The position numbers were made by a program, and so were the translations under genes. From positions 298,038,558-298,102,557 of the forward strand of contig OY856409.1 of assembly GCA_963693085.1 (NCBI GenBank): a stretch of DNA of 64,000 nucleotides, read 5' to 3'. The DNA is from Alisma plantago-aquatica. Taxonomy: Eukaryota > Streptophyta > Magnoliopsida > Alismatales > Alismataceae. Numbering within the stretch: position 1 is the first letter of the stretch; each line of letters begins with the position of its first letter. Positions 1 to 12,417 of this stretch are shown here, piece by piece. The notes under the pieces were generated by a model, which was not told the DNA's origin, searched no databases, and saw only the letters and a program-made list of their open reading frames with translations.

Positions 1-934
1 TTAATAAAAAGAAATTGGATGTAATTTCAGGACTCTTGTACTTGCTTGATTGGATGTCTTGATTGATTGGACTATTCTATCTCAATTTATCCTAACAGGT
101 ATGTGGTTAATTACGATTAATCACATTAGTTTTCCCGAAGGTTTCCCGAATGGTTAATCGCATTGAATGCAACTTAACTGTTTGGATGTTCATACTGTAA
201 TGGTAAAGTCACTATGGTTATCACAATTATAAATACATGTGTATTCTCGCACCTACATGCCACCATGATGGAAGATGCCATAAAGGTCAGCCCCAAGAGG
301 GTAGACCAATGGGCACCATGAGAGGTGACCCCAGACACTAAGCTCGGGAATGAGAAGGTGGTCTATGTTGCATGACTATGGGCACCATGAGAGGTGACCC
401 TCAGGCACCAAGCTCGAGATTGAGAAGGTGGCCTTAAGTCAATGGCAAAAGAGAAACCCTAGAGGGGTATTCTAGGGTTAGGAAAAAAGTGGTGGAGAAT
501 GACACATTGAAAATGTAAATTGGTTTGCTAATTACCCTGATTGTGATAATTAAATTGTTAGCTATATTTGTGAAATTTCAGTTGTCCCCACAAACCAACA
601 TATTCAGATATGCTGACCGAAGTTTTGTTTGTCGACATTTTAGGTACAAGATTGAAAAGAACAAATGGTAAAGTGGCACATGTGGAGTTAAATACAAAAT
701 AAATTACAAAGGAGGATTAGTTAGAATGGACTCCTGATGCAGATAGAAGTAGATATCCTTATTTTTAGAAAAGGTATGGAAAGTTTTATTTTATACCAGT
801 TTTCAGTTTAGTTGGTTAAATTTGATAATTGTTATTGATTATTTGTCGAACCTTTGATCATGTTAATTGAGATAATGGCTCTGACCTCTTGGTCTCCCTT
901 AATTGGTGGGTTATCGGGAGGTAGGGTCGTTACA
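1..934 (+). repeat. 5' LTR, 3' portion only
   Basis: This matches the last 935 bp of the LTR at 5305-8622. It ends in GTTACA just before the primer-binding site. It contains two tandem copies of a 69-bp unit starting at 311 and 380 (GGGCACCATGAGAGGTGACC). The missing first 2.4 kb of the LTR lies left of the window. Most differences from the 3' LTR are C/T or G/A transitions. Confidence 0.85.
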
Positions 935-936
935 AT

Positions 937-950
937 TGGTATCAGAGTAT
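937..950 (+). other. Primer-binding site (initiator tRNA-Met type)
   Basis: TGGTATCAGAGTAT begins 2 nt after the LTR end. The plant LTR-element consensus is TGGTATCAGAGC, which pairs with the 3' end of initiator tRNA-Met. It marks the start of minus-strand cDNA synthesis. Confidence 0.85.
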
Positions 951-3900
951 AGGTTCCTCATTTAATCTTTAATAATTCTTAATTTTTACAAATTCCATAG
1001 AACCCAAGGGAGTTATTAGAGGATTATCTGAAAGATAGAGGTGTCTAGAAAAGGATCATGTCTGGGGGCTGGCAAGATTTTCCTCTGCACCTCTAGTCGG
1101 AATACACGAGGACTCCCAGATTAGTGTGACTGTCTGGCCAATGTCTCAGGATTTGACTCGAAATAAGATACCTTTAGGACTCTCTCATATTGTTCATCCC
1201 TTCTCAACTCAAATGTTGTTAAGGACTATAAGGATTAAGGTTTTCTCTCTTTTCCTCACCCTATTGAGGTATGGATAAGGTTTAAGGAATCCTCCACCAA
1301 ATTAATAAGCATGTAAATAAGATGTCATGGACATAAGCTTAATAGATTAAGCGTAAAAGAAAAGATACATGCTTAGGTCATATGACATAAGTTGTCATGC
1401 CCTCAGGAGAGACCTGAGGCTAGACCTTCTTGTCAGGAGGATAAATAAAGAGAGTTAGTATTGGAGGTAGAGATCTCCATTACAAGTAGAGACCTGGCAC
1501 ATCATCTGAGGATGATGTTAACCCTAACCCTAAGTGCAGGTTAGAGAGAGAGAGAGATGACATGATGAGTTAGATGTCATGGTAGAACAAATGTTTGGAT
1601 AGACATGCCTTGGATGCCATATGAGCCATGAGAAGTTGGATGACAAGAGTGCCTTTGGTGACCCAAACCTGGAAGGGGCGTTAGCACCTTCTTAGATGAG
1701 GTTAGATAAGAACCTATAAGAACCCAATGAGCTTATATGAGCATGGCATAGTAGGCACCCAGAATACGTCAGTAGTGTGAGCAGTAGGCTAAAACCCTAG
1801 ACAAGGGAGTATGTTGGTTAGCTGATGGGATAAGCATAAAGGGCTAGGGATAACCTTGAGAGAACATAAGTATGAACATAGGATTCACCCATGTAAAGGT
1901 ATGCTTGTGAGCTTGAACCATCTTCATGGAGAGAGGACCTTTAGTATAAGGTTGGTTGCGAAGTTAGCTCTAGAGAGAGAGAGAGCAGGACCCAAGTAAG
2001 AAGGTTGGAAGCCTAGACTCCGAGATATGAGGAAAGTGGGGAGTTGAGGATGATGTGACCTAAGTGGATGTTTGTGGTTGCCTCATGCTTAATCCCTAGA
2101 GGCTGATGATGTCTTGGTTACCATGAGAAGAACCAAACCCTAGAGAGAGGATGAGTCTAATGGTACCTCTGTACCTATGGTATAGATGAGAAGAAGAGTT
2201 CCTTAGACCTGGAGAGGTTTAGTAGCAGGTTGTGGGGCCTTGTACCTTGTTGGTTGTCCTTGAGGATGACTAAACTCTAACGTGTTGCTCGGATAGAAGG
2301 ATCATGGGAAGTGTAAGTCATACCCTGTACATGCTTGGCTCGTGGTTAAAAAGTTGAGCAAGCAGTTGGACATAAGAAAAGTGAACCTAGGGTTCTTAGG
2401 CCTAAGAGGGGAAGTGGTGTACCTGATACTCATGACGAGATTTGAGTTTCTACAGATTCGAGTATGGTACTCTTCATGGTTAGAGGGAAGGGAAACCCCT
2501 TAAGGTTAAGGTATGTTGAATGAACCCCTCACAACTAAGTTGATGACATGGGAAGGTATGATCCTGATCCAATGTTGAGGAAAGAGAACAAGTTTGACCT
2601 AGCATGGTTTAGAAGGTGGTCTGCTTGTTCCTTAGTAGTTGCTGGGTTAAGCATGCTCATGTGTATGTAAACCCTAAGGACGTTTGTGACCTTTTTGTCA
2701 AGAGTTGTAGCTTCCTCCCATCCTAGGAGAGGGACCCTTTGGTAGGGTGTATACCGGTTTTGTGGGTTTTAAGGAAACCTAAAAAGGTCTCATAGGATCT
2801 TGAGAAACTAAGTGAAAAGTACATGGTATGACAATGAACCTGTAGACCCATAGATAACCATCTCTAAATGCATGTGGATGTGTTACCATGGAGGTAACCG
2901 GTATGGGGCCTGACCAAGGTAGGCAGGTTTCCATGACCCCTATGAAAGGATGAAAGTCAACCCATGAATGCAGAGAGAGATATGATGAAGGCTTGGGTAA
3001 GGTTCTAAGTTGGACATGTACTATAATAGAATCCTAAGTCTATCCTAGGGTCAGGTAGGGATAAGACCGATGGAAGTAGGATTTGCCTAATTTCCTAGTT
3101 GCACATGACCATAGGGTCGAGAGGTAACAACTATCATTGTCTAAGGGCCATGGGTTGGGAGATTGATCATCTTCATGAACTCATGGGACCCAAAGAGCAG
3201 ATGAGTAGGGCACTCTCTAGATGCATAAGGGAAGAGGGATGACCCCTAAAGTGCCGACACCCTATAGACCAAGAGGATATGACCAAGGGATGTGTGTAGA
3301 CCTAAGTAGGTTCGAAACCAATTTTCCATGGAAGTAACTTTGATATCAAGATGATTGTGATGTAGATGCATTAGTTTCACGTTTCAACTTAGATTTGAAG
3401 GTGTACTGGAAATGTGGGATGTACCATCTCTACTCTTGGAATAGGAAGAACTCTATGTTTGGACGGCTGCCAAATGCTTATTTCCTCTTGTTATGGGAGT
3501 GAAAGATAGGATAGTACGCATGCCATACACCAAGGATAAAGATGATGTGAGTTGGAACGTTGATATGAGGTATGAGGATAGAGATGATAACATATCCTAG
3601 TAGAGTGAATGATACATGGATGGTTTACAAACACTATGAGTATTAAGGTAGTCATCCGTTGAGGATATTTTATCATGAGCTATGAGTTATACAAGGTTGA
3701 GTTTGAAAATCAAGAGAATGAGCTCAGAGTTTCTTGATGAAGATAGACTTAGAGCTGAGATGAGGTAATGAGTGGAATACATGGAGGTATATATCTTCAA
3801 TATTACCTAACACCTAAGGATGTGAAGTGGTAATGGATGCTTTGGATGAGATACAGAGGCTAGAAGAGGTTGTTAGGTTAACCCTAAGTTTGTGAGATAT

Positions 3901-5280
3901 GTTTGGCTAACACTCAGATGTAACGAGATCTGTTGAACAAGTTAGTGGTTGTTTGGTAAGCTAGCGTAGGCCTTGATGTGATAAAAGGGTGGTTGTAGAA
4001 CCTCAGATGCACGTCTTTAGAAAAGAAGGTGATGAAACCCTGACTAGATTGGTTTAGGGTTTCCGAGGAATCAATGTTGAGGAATCATGACATACAAGAG
4101 ATCATGATTTTAAGATCACCATACACCATACTATGAAGATAGTAAGTGACGGTAGTACTTTGGATGCCTAAGATAAGGTTGCATGTGGTATGTTGCCATG
4201 CATGATAGGAGGTGAAGGATGAACACCAGTAACCCAATGTATCGATATAGAGGATAAAAGATTCCCTGAGAGGGAATGAGATTTCATCACTATGGATGTT
4301 GTGGTAGGTCTTCCCTAGACCAAGGAAGGTCAAGATACAATATGGGTTATGGTAGATCGCCTTACCTAGATGACATGAGAGAGAAAGTATACTCAAGGGA
4401 AGGATCTAGTTGAATTACATATGGGAGAGAGATGGTTCAACTACACCATGATGTGAGTTCAAAAGTTCTTGTGTATAACCTAAAGATTCACTTCCATGCA
4501 GTGGAAGTAGGTACATGAAGAACTCGATGTTAGTACAATTTATTACTCCTAAATAACGGTTAGTATGATCTAAACTAGAGGGTCTAATGAGAGCATGTTT
4601 TCTCATTTAGGGTGATACATGGATATAGTTATTGTCTGTAAGAGGTGATGATAACCACCATTGACAATATTGGGACCTCTACAAGGGAGGTTGTGTCGAT
4701 CACCACTTCATTAAGATGAGGTTGGTGAGGAAACCTTGTGAAGGTCAGAAAGAGACCGCGGTGTGTGCAGATGAAATCACTTTGATTGTGCAATGGCTGA
4801 AAGAGAGCCCAGGGGCGACATGAGTTGTGAGCTGATGCAAAGCAGACTGACATGCATTTCACTATGGGAGAATATGTGATGTGAAAATCCGACCCCTCTA
4901 AGTTATAGCTAAGAGAGAGCTGAGTCCCGACTGTATGATACTTTTGAGATGGATTGGTATAGATGGTTGTGTTTAGACTTACCCCTCATGATAACATGAT
5001 GTATAATGTCTTCCATGAGTCTGATCTAGAGCATCATGTGAGGTACCCAAGCCACGTGCTAAGCCCTGAACGTATTCAGCTTTTGAGAGGCTGAAATGTC
5101 CCGAGTCACCTATGAGGGTACGATATATGAAGGTAAGAAAGAACTCAGATGGAAGAATATGAGATGATAAAGGTTCTTGGTAAGCACCATGGAAAGGGTG
5201 AAGCCACATGAGAGTCATGGTGGACATAAGAAAGGCTTATCCTGATTTGTTTGTTTGCTTGATGGAATTTGGGGGGGGGG
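951..5280 (+). other. Noncoding internal domain of the LARD-like element
   Basis: No reading frame here resembles gag, protease, RT or integrase on either strand, and the minus-strand ORFs of 60-150 codons have no family signature. The text is rich in repeated words such as CCTAAG, AGGTAG and AACCCTAG. Near 1511-1530 there are two CCCTAA units, too few to be telomeric. The interior probably serves as packaged structured RNA, which is inference from the LARD class and is not visible directly. Confidence 0.6.
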
Positions 5281-5304
5281 GAAATTCCTATAAGAGGGGA
5301 AGGA
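5271..5304 (+). other. Polypurine tract with 11-G run
   Basis: An 11-nt G run (5271-5281) is followed after a short gap by AAGAGGGGAAGGA, which directly abuts the TGTTACA of the 3' LTR. The purine tract next to the LTR is the expected plus-strand primer. The G run may be a second, upstream tract. Confidence 0.7.
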
Positions 5305-8300
5305 TGTTACAACCCCAATTTTTGGGTTCATTTGGAGAGAAATGTAATTTCTCATAATAAAGATATTGGAACAAATAATGATATAAATTGTTTTGAATAA
5401 ATGAGTTTCGTTTACAATAACCTTGTTGGTTGTTTTGTGGGCTTTATTGGCTATTGGGCCCAATAACAAGGAAAAGACAAAAGGAACTCCATTATTAATA
5501 AGAAATGGAGAAAAGAAAAATGAAGAAACCTCTAGAAGGCAAAATGATGTAATACAAAGATGGATTTCATGCCTCTTGGGTTCCTTGGGTATCAAGGAGT
5601 CCAAAGTTGCAAAGATAATGCAAAAAGAAAAGAAAAGATCAATTAAATATTTCTTTATTAAGAAAGAAATTGAAAACAATGATAAAATGTGGAAAATAAG
5701 TAAAAAGAGGCATAATTGAGTTATCCTTGGTGGATTTTCATATCCATGAGGTTTATAATATTAAAAGGAATGCAAATGAGGAAAATAAAAAGAAAGATAA
5801 AGAGAAAACCCTCAAAAAGAGATATTTTAATGAGAAATAAACAAGATAATGAGAAATAATGGATTTAGATGCATCTAGAAGGATAATAAGTATCCTTAAA
5901 AAGGAATTTCGAAATATTTGAGTTTCTTGGGATCCAAGGAGTCCCAATGAAGAAAAAGAAAGAGTAAATACCTACAATAGAAAATAAGAATATAATGTGA
6001 GTACATAATTAATGGATTATGTGGATTTATATTTTCTACTTAAGGAAAATACAAATTTGTGCCCATGGATCAAAAAGCAAACATAAAGAGGATAAGAGAG
6101 GTAATTTTCGAAATCCTAATATTTAAAGACTAAAGAATATCTAAGAAGATAATAGAGAGAAGGTTGCTTCTTAATCAAGGGAAATTGTTTCCTTTTAGGA
6201 AAGGGACTTGTTTCCTCTTGAATGAATGTCTTGGGGCGTGGATATCCTCCCCTATATAAGGGTTGGAGCCCTAGCTCGAGCTCAAGACAATCCCATACAT
6301 CTCTCTCTATTCTCCTTCTTCTTTTTCGTACAAACCTTGGTCATGAGAGAGTAGGGCAACCTTAGAGCAAACAAGAGGCTGTGGTATCATCATGACGAAG
6401 GTCCAAAGTTCCCACGTCCAACCGAGGAAGGTCGGTCATCGTTCTCTAGCTTTCGACCTCATGTGACCACCTGCAGCCGACCTGCATGACTAGCCAACTA
6501 CCGCAGGATTAGTATGCTCAAACCAGCCTCTAGACCACGAGTTTGGTGGCGCCCTAGGCATGAAAGAGGGTGGCGGAGGCAGGGCACCCGTCAACAGTGC
6601 CCCTCGAGAGTGTTGGAGGTGGAGGAGAACCCTCCCCAAGCAGCTCCAGTCGGCGGCTAGGGCGACGCAGCAGGGCTGCGTGAGGTTGAAGGAGACGGAG
6701 GTGGCATTGGACGAGTTTGCCCGTCCACGGGCTGAAGAAACCACTAACTCAAATAAGGGCAAATCGGTCATTCCGTTATGTTTTTAAACAAGCAAACGTG
6801 TTGCATGGAAAGAAGTGACGTGGCAGCTTTCGATGGCCCAAAGTAAGTAATTTTGCAAAATCCATATCTAATTAACCGTAGCTCGGATGAATACTTATAA
6901 TCTATGAATTTTTCTCAGCAGAACACAAGGAATGCAATAAAAATATAATTGAAGACGGTTTCTGATTACAATTCGAAAAGTAATGGAAGTTATCAACTTT
7001 AATGCTTTAATGATTAAGAAACCCTATTTTGAGATGATTAATGCATCTAGTAAGGTTTAATGGATGATTATAGTTCATAGTAACCTGTGAAAGGTATATT
7101 GAAAACAAAAAGGATGAACTTTGCACATAATTAGTTTAATTTAGAGTTTCATATGCATGAATTTGCTTAAAGGGGCATTGAAACCCTAATTTTGGTAAAT
7201 GTGAGTCTTAATGGCTTTAATTATTCAAAATTGTGAATAAATATAAGATTTGATGATTCTGAGCTATTTTGAGTATAAATGTTTCTAATTGTGGATAAAT
7301 ACCATTAATATTGCAATTAGGGTTTTCTAATGAATAAAGGTAGAATTAATGACAATTAGAATTCATATGTGAATTAGACCATAGTGAACTATGAATTGAT
7401 GATGAATGAGCATAATGACTTTGTCATAGAATAAAAGGATAAAAATGGTAGCTTTAATGTAAAAGAGGCTTAATGGACTTAATTGATGATTAATTGTGTT
7501 GTTTCTGGAATTAAGGTTATATGTTGTTAAAAGGTAACCTTAATAACTTTCATGAAGGATAGATGAGAAATTAGGGTTTAAAAGAGGAAAATGAAGTAAA
7601 AATCCTAATTGCAAAGTAAACCCTAAAAGAGGTAGAAATTCTAAAAAGGAAATAGAAACCTTAAGTAGCAAGATGGTTTGAATAAATTTTGATAAAAAGG
7701 AATTGGATGTAATTTTAGGACTCTTGTACTTGCTTGATTGGATGTCTTGATTGATTGGATTATTCTATCTCAATTTAGCCTAACAGGTATGTGGTTAATT
7801 ATGATTAATCACATTAGTTTTCCTAAAGGTTTCCCATATGGTTAATTGCATTGAATGCAACATAACTGTTTGGATGTTCATACTGCAATTATAAAGTCAC
7901 TATGGTTATCACAATTATAAATACATGTGTATTCTCGCACCTACATGCCACCCTGATGGAAGATGCCATAAAGGTCAGGCCCAAGAGGGTAGACCAATGG
8001 GCACCATGAGAGGTGACCCCAGACACCAAGCTCGGGAATGTGAAGGTGGTCTATGTTGCATGACTATGGGGCACCATGAGAGGTGACCCCCAGGCACCAA
8101 GATCGAGATTGAGAAGGTGGCCTTAAGTCAATGGAAAAAGAGAAACCCTAGAGGGGTATTCCAGGGTTAGGGCAAAAGCGGTGGAGAATGACACATTGAA
8201 AATGTAAATTGGTTTGCTAATTACCCTGATTGTGATAATTAAATTGTTAGCCATATTTGTGAAATTTTGGTTGTCCCCACATACCAACATATTCTGATAT

Positions 8301-8622
8301 GCTGACTGACATTTTGTTTGTTGGTGTTTTAGGTACAAGATTGAGAAAAACAAACAGTAAAGTGGCACATGTGGAGTTAAATATGAAATAAATTATAAAG
8401 GAGGATTAGTTAGAATGGACTCCTGATGCGGATAGAAGTAGATATCTTTGTTTTTGGAAAAGGTATGCAAAGTTTTATTTTATACCAGTTTTCAGTTTAG
8501 TTGGTAAAATTTGATAATTGTTATTGATTATTTATCGAACCTTTGATCTTGTTAATTGAGATAATGGCTCTGACCTCTTGGTCTCCCTTAATTGGGGATT
8601 ACCAGGAGGCGGGGTTGTTACA
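5305..8622 (+). repeat. 3' LTR of the LARD-like element (3318 bp)
   Basis: It starts TGTTACAACCCC and ends GGGGTTGTTACA, so the termini are inverted copies of each other with TG...CA ends. A possible promoter is CCTATATAAGGG at about 6252-6263. Two tandem 70-bp units begin at 7999 and 8069. Its right edge joins gag-coding sequence of the next element at 8623. The target-site duplication cannot be checked because the left flank is outside the window. Confidence 0.85.
6252..6263 (+). promoter_or_regulatory. Putative TATA box of the LARD 3' LTR
   Basis: CCTATATAAGGG lies about 950 bp into the LTR and is followed by a pyrimidine-rich stretch (CATCTCTCTCTATTCTCC), a typical arrangement at plant LTR transcription starts. 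Placement is by inspection only. Confidence 0.5.
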
Positions 8623-8625
8623 AAA

Positions 8626-9663
8626 ATGGTCGAAGCATTCTTTGAAAGATATTTTCCTCTAGAGAAAACAAATGAGTTGATTAAGAATATCCAAAAATTC
8701 AAGCAACATGCATTTGAATCTTATTCTGAGGTGTGGGAGCACTTTTAGATCATGCTCAGGAAGGTTCCGTACCATGGGATAGATTTAGAAAATCAAGTGA
8801 AGATGTTCTATTTTGGGATGTGAAAAAGCGAACAGACTACTTTGGACAGTGCAGGCTCGAGATTCTTTCTCTATAACCCACCCTTAACATGTCATGATAT
8901 TTTGAAGAACATGGCAAAGAATCAAGCATGGGGTAATGAGAGAGACAATCCAGAGTAGATCAAGAGCATAGGGGAATCCAAAGTCATCACATCCTTGAAT
9001 GAAAAGCTAGACTTGATACCAAAGAAGCTGCTGGAGAAGGATAACAATTCATCAGATGAAGAAGGCCAAGTGAAGTATGTGTGGCAGCAAGGCTATAGGA
9101 ATAATGACTACACATGGAGGAAGGATCCCAAATTCTCATGGAAGGATCCAAACAACTTCCTACTGGACCCCGATCAACAACATCAACAAAGGAATAACTG
9201 GCAGCAGTGACATGTGGTAGAGGAGACCACAAATGAAATTCTAAACCGCACAGTGAAACAAAATGAGCAACTGATAAACAATTTCCAGCGTGATCTCTAG
9301 AACCAAGGGGCCCATATGAGGAGCTTTGAGGCAACTTTGTCTCAACTAGCGGCAGATGTGGCGGCTTTGAAAAAACCTTCTCAGTAGGGGTTTCCAGGAA
9401 ATACTGACACTCCGATGGGGAACCAGTAGGTCAAAGCCATACTACTGAGAAGTGGGAAGAATACATTGACCCCACAGCTTGAGAAGACTGAGGTGATCAA
9501 GCCCGTTGATAGTGGATACTCAGTGGTAGAGTAGGAGCAAGTAGAACCCGAGGCAGGAAATGTAGGGGAGGAGCAAACTCAAGAAAGAGAGGTGGAAAAG
9601 AGGACGTCATATGTGCCACCACATCAGAGGATATAGACGATACCAGTTCCATATCCTAATAGC
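8626..9663 (+). pseudogene. gag: E1 gag remnant
   Basis: This is the capsid/nucleocapsid part of the polyprotein, which forms virus-like particles around the element RNA. The translated start (AFFERYFPLEKTNELI, then YHGIDLENQVKMFYFGM) matches the conserved retrotransposon gag pattern RFFP..K...I..F and PHHGI......FY.GL. The N-terminus is missing because the LARD element interrupts it. In-frame stops lie at 8746, 8821, 8956, 9208, 9298, 9385, 9427, 9532 and 9634. Several are TAG where Q is likely (9298, 9385, 9427). No frameshift occurs. No zinc knuckle is visible, as is common for Athila gag. Confidence 0.8.
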
Positions 9664-10608
9664 TTGAAGGCAACAAAGATGGATCAACAATTCAAGAAGT
9701 TTCTGGACAGCTTTAGGAAGCTTTTTGTAAATATACCATTGATTCAAGCAATTGAACAAATACCCTCATATGGGAAGTTTATGAAAGATATCATAAAAAA
9801 GAAGAGGAAGATCCTAGATTCTGAGGTGGTTGTACTAAGAGAACAAGTCAGTGCCTTCATCTTAGGTATGCTTCCACCAAAGAGGCAACACCCCAGTTGT
9901 TTCAACATCACATGTTACACCGGGAAGATAAAGTTTGGTGAGGCACTCTGTGATTCACTGGCAAGCATCAACTTGATGCCCCTATCCACTTTTAAGAAGA
10001 TTGGCCTCAAAACATCAAGGAAGAGCAGTATGACGATTCAGTTAGCGGACAACTTGGTAGTTTCACCATATGGAATTTGCGAGGATGTGCTTGTCAAGGT
10101 GGATCAGTTTGTTTTTCCTATAGATTTTGTAGTGATGGAAATGCAAGATGAACATGGCAACGAGCTTCTTCTAGGAAGGCCCTTCCAAGCAACAACTGAC
10201 ATGATCTTAGAGATGGGAAGAGGTTGCTTGACAATGGGAATTAGAGACGACAGGTTCGAGATAAAAATGTAGGATAATTCCAAGTTATCCAATGCTCAGG
10301 AGCAGTTCAATATGATGCAACACATGAATAACAATATTTCTTTAATCTTGGGAAAACCATTTTTGGACATGGCACATGTTATGACAAAGGTGGACAGGGG
10401 GACACTTGCTGTGGACATCATGGAGAACACCAATGTACTCTCACTTGCCAAGGCGGTAGGATATCCGGATGACAGAGAAGAGGAGGCGAGTTTATCTAGT
10501 GTGGATGATGACGTAGAGGAGTCCATACTACAGGTCCTTCCGCAGCTTCCCCTAGAGGTGTGTCTAATGAACATGATGGATGATTGTGTTCAAGATCAGT
10601 CATTGGAG
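9664..10608 (+). pseudogene. E1 aspartic protease region and linker
   Basis: Retropepsin-like protease would cleave the Gag-Pol polyprotein. The line ALCDSLASINLMPLSTFKKI aligns with the Athila consensus CD(L/S)G(A/S)S(I/V)NLMPLS. The catalytic Asp remains (codon 9952-9954), but the following Gly of the D-S/T-G triad is replaced: the motif reads DSLAS. Downstream LLLGRPF (near 10170) is the usual second conserved block. A TAG at 10270 interrupts the frame, and the linker continues in the same frame to a TAA at 10609. The domain is certainly dead because of the stops. Whether DSLAS alone would abolish activity is inference. Confidence 0.8.
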
Positions 10609-10611
10609 TAA

Positions 10612-11889
10612 TGTGCACGGCTTCTGAAGGTGTTTCCATGTTTTTATACAAGACATTTCAAGGATTTGGGACCACTACCACCACCATTGGTTTCTTCACT
10701 TTTAAACTTGCCCAAGTTAGAGCTCAAGCCGCTGTCGCCTCATCTGAAGTATGCATTTCTAGCTACAGAGGAGAAGCTACCAGTCATCATATCAACATCA
10801 TTGAGTATCTCAGAAGAAGAACAGTTGATCACTGTGTTAAATAATCACCTAGGTGCTTTTGGGTGGTCCGTGGCCAACATCAAGGGGATTTCTCCCACCT
10901 TGTGTCAACACAATATTTGTCTAGAAGAAGGAGAAAAGCCGGTCATTCAACCACAGTGTCGCTTAAATCAAATTATGACGGAGGTGGCGAAGAAGGAGGT
11001 AATAAAGCTACTATCGACAAGTATAATCTATGTTATTTCAGATTCTTTGTGGGTTAGTCTGACGCAGGTAGTGCCTAAAAAGGGGGGAATTATTGTCATT
11101 ACTAATTCATCTAATGAGCGAATCACCACTAGATTAGTGACCAGATGGTGAGTTTGCATTGACTATCACAGGTTGAACACTTCTACACTTAAGGACCATT
11201 TTCTGTTACCGTTCATTAATCAGATTTTGGAATGACTCACAGATCACTCCCATTTTTGTTTTCTCGATAGATATTCGGGGTACAATTAGATTTCTATCAA
11301 GCCTAAGGACTAGGATAAGTCTACCTTCACCTATCCTTATGGCACCTTTGCATACCGCCACATGCCTTTCGGGTTATGCAATGCACCCGTGACTTTTCAA
11401 AGGTGTATGTTGGCAATTTTTTTGGATATGGTAGAAAGACGTCTCGAGGTTTTTATGGACAATTTTTTAGTTTATGGGACGTCTTTTGATGATTTCTTAA
11501 AAAATTTGGACAAGGTCTTGCAGAGATGTGAAGACACTCATCTAGTGCTTAATTGGGAAAAATATCACATGATGGTTAGCGAGGGCATAGTGTTAGGCCA
11601 CAAGGTGTCTAGCAAGGGATTGGAGGTAGATCCAATTTAAATAGAAGTGATATCAAAACTCCATCCACCAACATCGGTGAAGGAAGTTAGGATCTTTCTA
11701 GGCCACGTCGGGTTTTATCGCCGATTTATTAAAGATTTTTCAAAAATCACTAAACCACTGTCTGAGCTTTTGGAAAAGGATGTCGAATTCAATTTTTATG
11801 AGAGGTGTTTAAAGGCTTTTGAGATGTTGAAGGAAAAACTCATATCCGCACTGGTTGTGCAGGCTCTAGATTGGAGCCAACTGTTTTAG
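10612..11889 (+). pseudogene. E1 reverse transcriptase remnant
   Basis: This is the RNA-dependent DNA polymerase of the element. Motifs in order: VVPKKGG (near 11072), VCIDY (11152), TYPYGTFAYRHMPFGLCNAP (11332-11391), then FMDN at 11455-11463 where family members have (F/Y)(M/V/L)DD, so the second catalytic Asp is Asn (a G-to-A change). GHKVSSKGLEVDP and FLGHVGFYRRFI follow as expected for gypsy RT. Stops: TGA 11149 (R of RVCIDY), TGA 11233, TAG 11287, TAG 11311, TAA 11638, TAG 11887. All pieces share the frame of gag and protease. Confidence 0.9.
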
Positions 11890-12417
11890 CTGATGTGTGA
11901 TGCATCAGACTATGCTGTGGGGGCGGTGTTGGGACAACGCCTAGACAAGGTTCCTATGGTCATATATTATGCATCTAAAACACTTAATGACGCACAACAT
12001 AATTACACCACAAATGAAAAAGAATTACTAGTTGTTGTCTTTGCTTTTGAAAAATTTAGGTAATATCTTATGTTAGTAAAAGTGGTGGTGTGGACAGACC
12101 ATGCGGCTATTAAGTACTTATTGCAGAAGAAGGATGCTAAACCAAGATTGATTCGATGGATCCTTTTATTGTAGGAGTTTGATATTGAGGTCAAGGATAA
12201 AGTAGGGATAGAGAATGTGGTGGTTGATCACCTATCTCGATTGGAGAGGGTAGATGAGAAGGACATGAATATACCCATTCTAGAGACCTTCCCTAATGAG
12301 CAGTTGTTCACTCTTAAGCAAAAAGATCATTGGTTTGCTAATATTGTGAATTATTTAGCTTGTAAGGAATTGCTTGTAGATTAGGGTTATCAAGAAAAGA
12401 AAAGATTTTTTCATTCT
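11890..12417 (+). pseudogene. E1 RNase H remnant
   Basis: RNase H removes the RNA strand during reverse transcription. The start MCDASDYAVGAVLGQ carries the first catalytic Asp. YYASKTLNDAQ and NYTTNEKELLVVVFAFEKFR carry the conserved Glu helix, and [12 protein letters not shown] carries the third Asp. VVVDHLSRLE marks the end, as in other gypsy elements. Stops in the same frame: TAA 12061, TAG 12172 (LLQEFD expected) and TAG 12382. No frameshift. Confidence 0.88.

Larger units (their letters stand above)
1..8622 (+). mobile_element. LARD-like noncoding LTR retrotransposon (5' end outside window)
   Basis: Sequence 1-934 recurs, colinear and about 95% identical by eye over the first 390 bp, at about 7688-8622, which defines an LTR pair. 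The 5' copy is followed by a primer site and the 3' copy is preceded by a purine tract. The 4.37 kb between them has no recognisable gag or pol, only short random ORFs. Long LTRs (3.3 kb) with a noncoding interior are the hallmark of large retrotransposon derivatives, which must borrow proteins from autonomous relatives. The element ends inside the gag of the next element, so it is a younger insertion. A very decayed autonomous element is the alternative. Confidence 0.8.

Noticed and set aside
1511..1532. Telomere-like CCCTAA words
   Set aside because: Only two units and not the CCCTAAA plant repeat in tandem.
5215..5719. Minus-strand 154-codon and plus-strand 98-codon ORFs at the LTR start
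   Set aside because: They overlap each other, cross the PPT-LTR boundary, and have low-complexity Lys- or Phe-rich composition.
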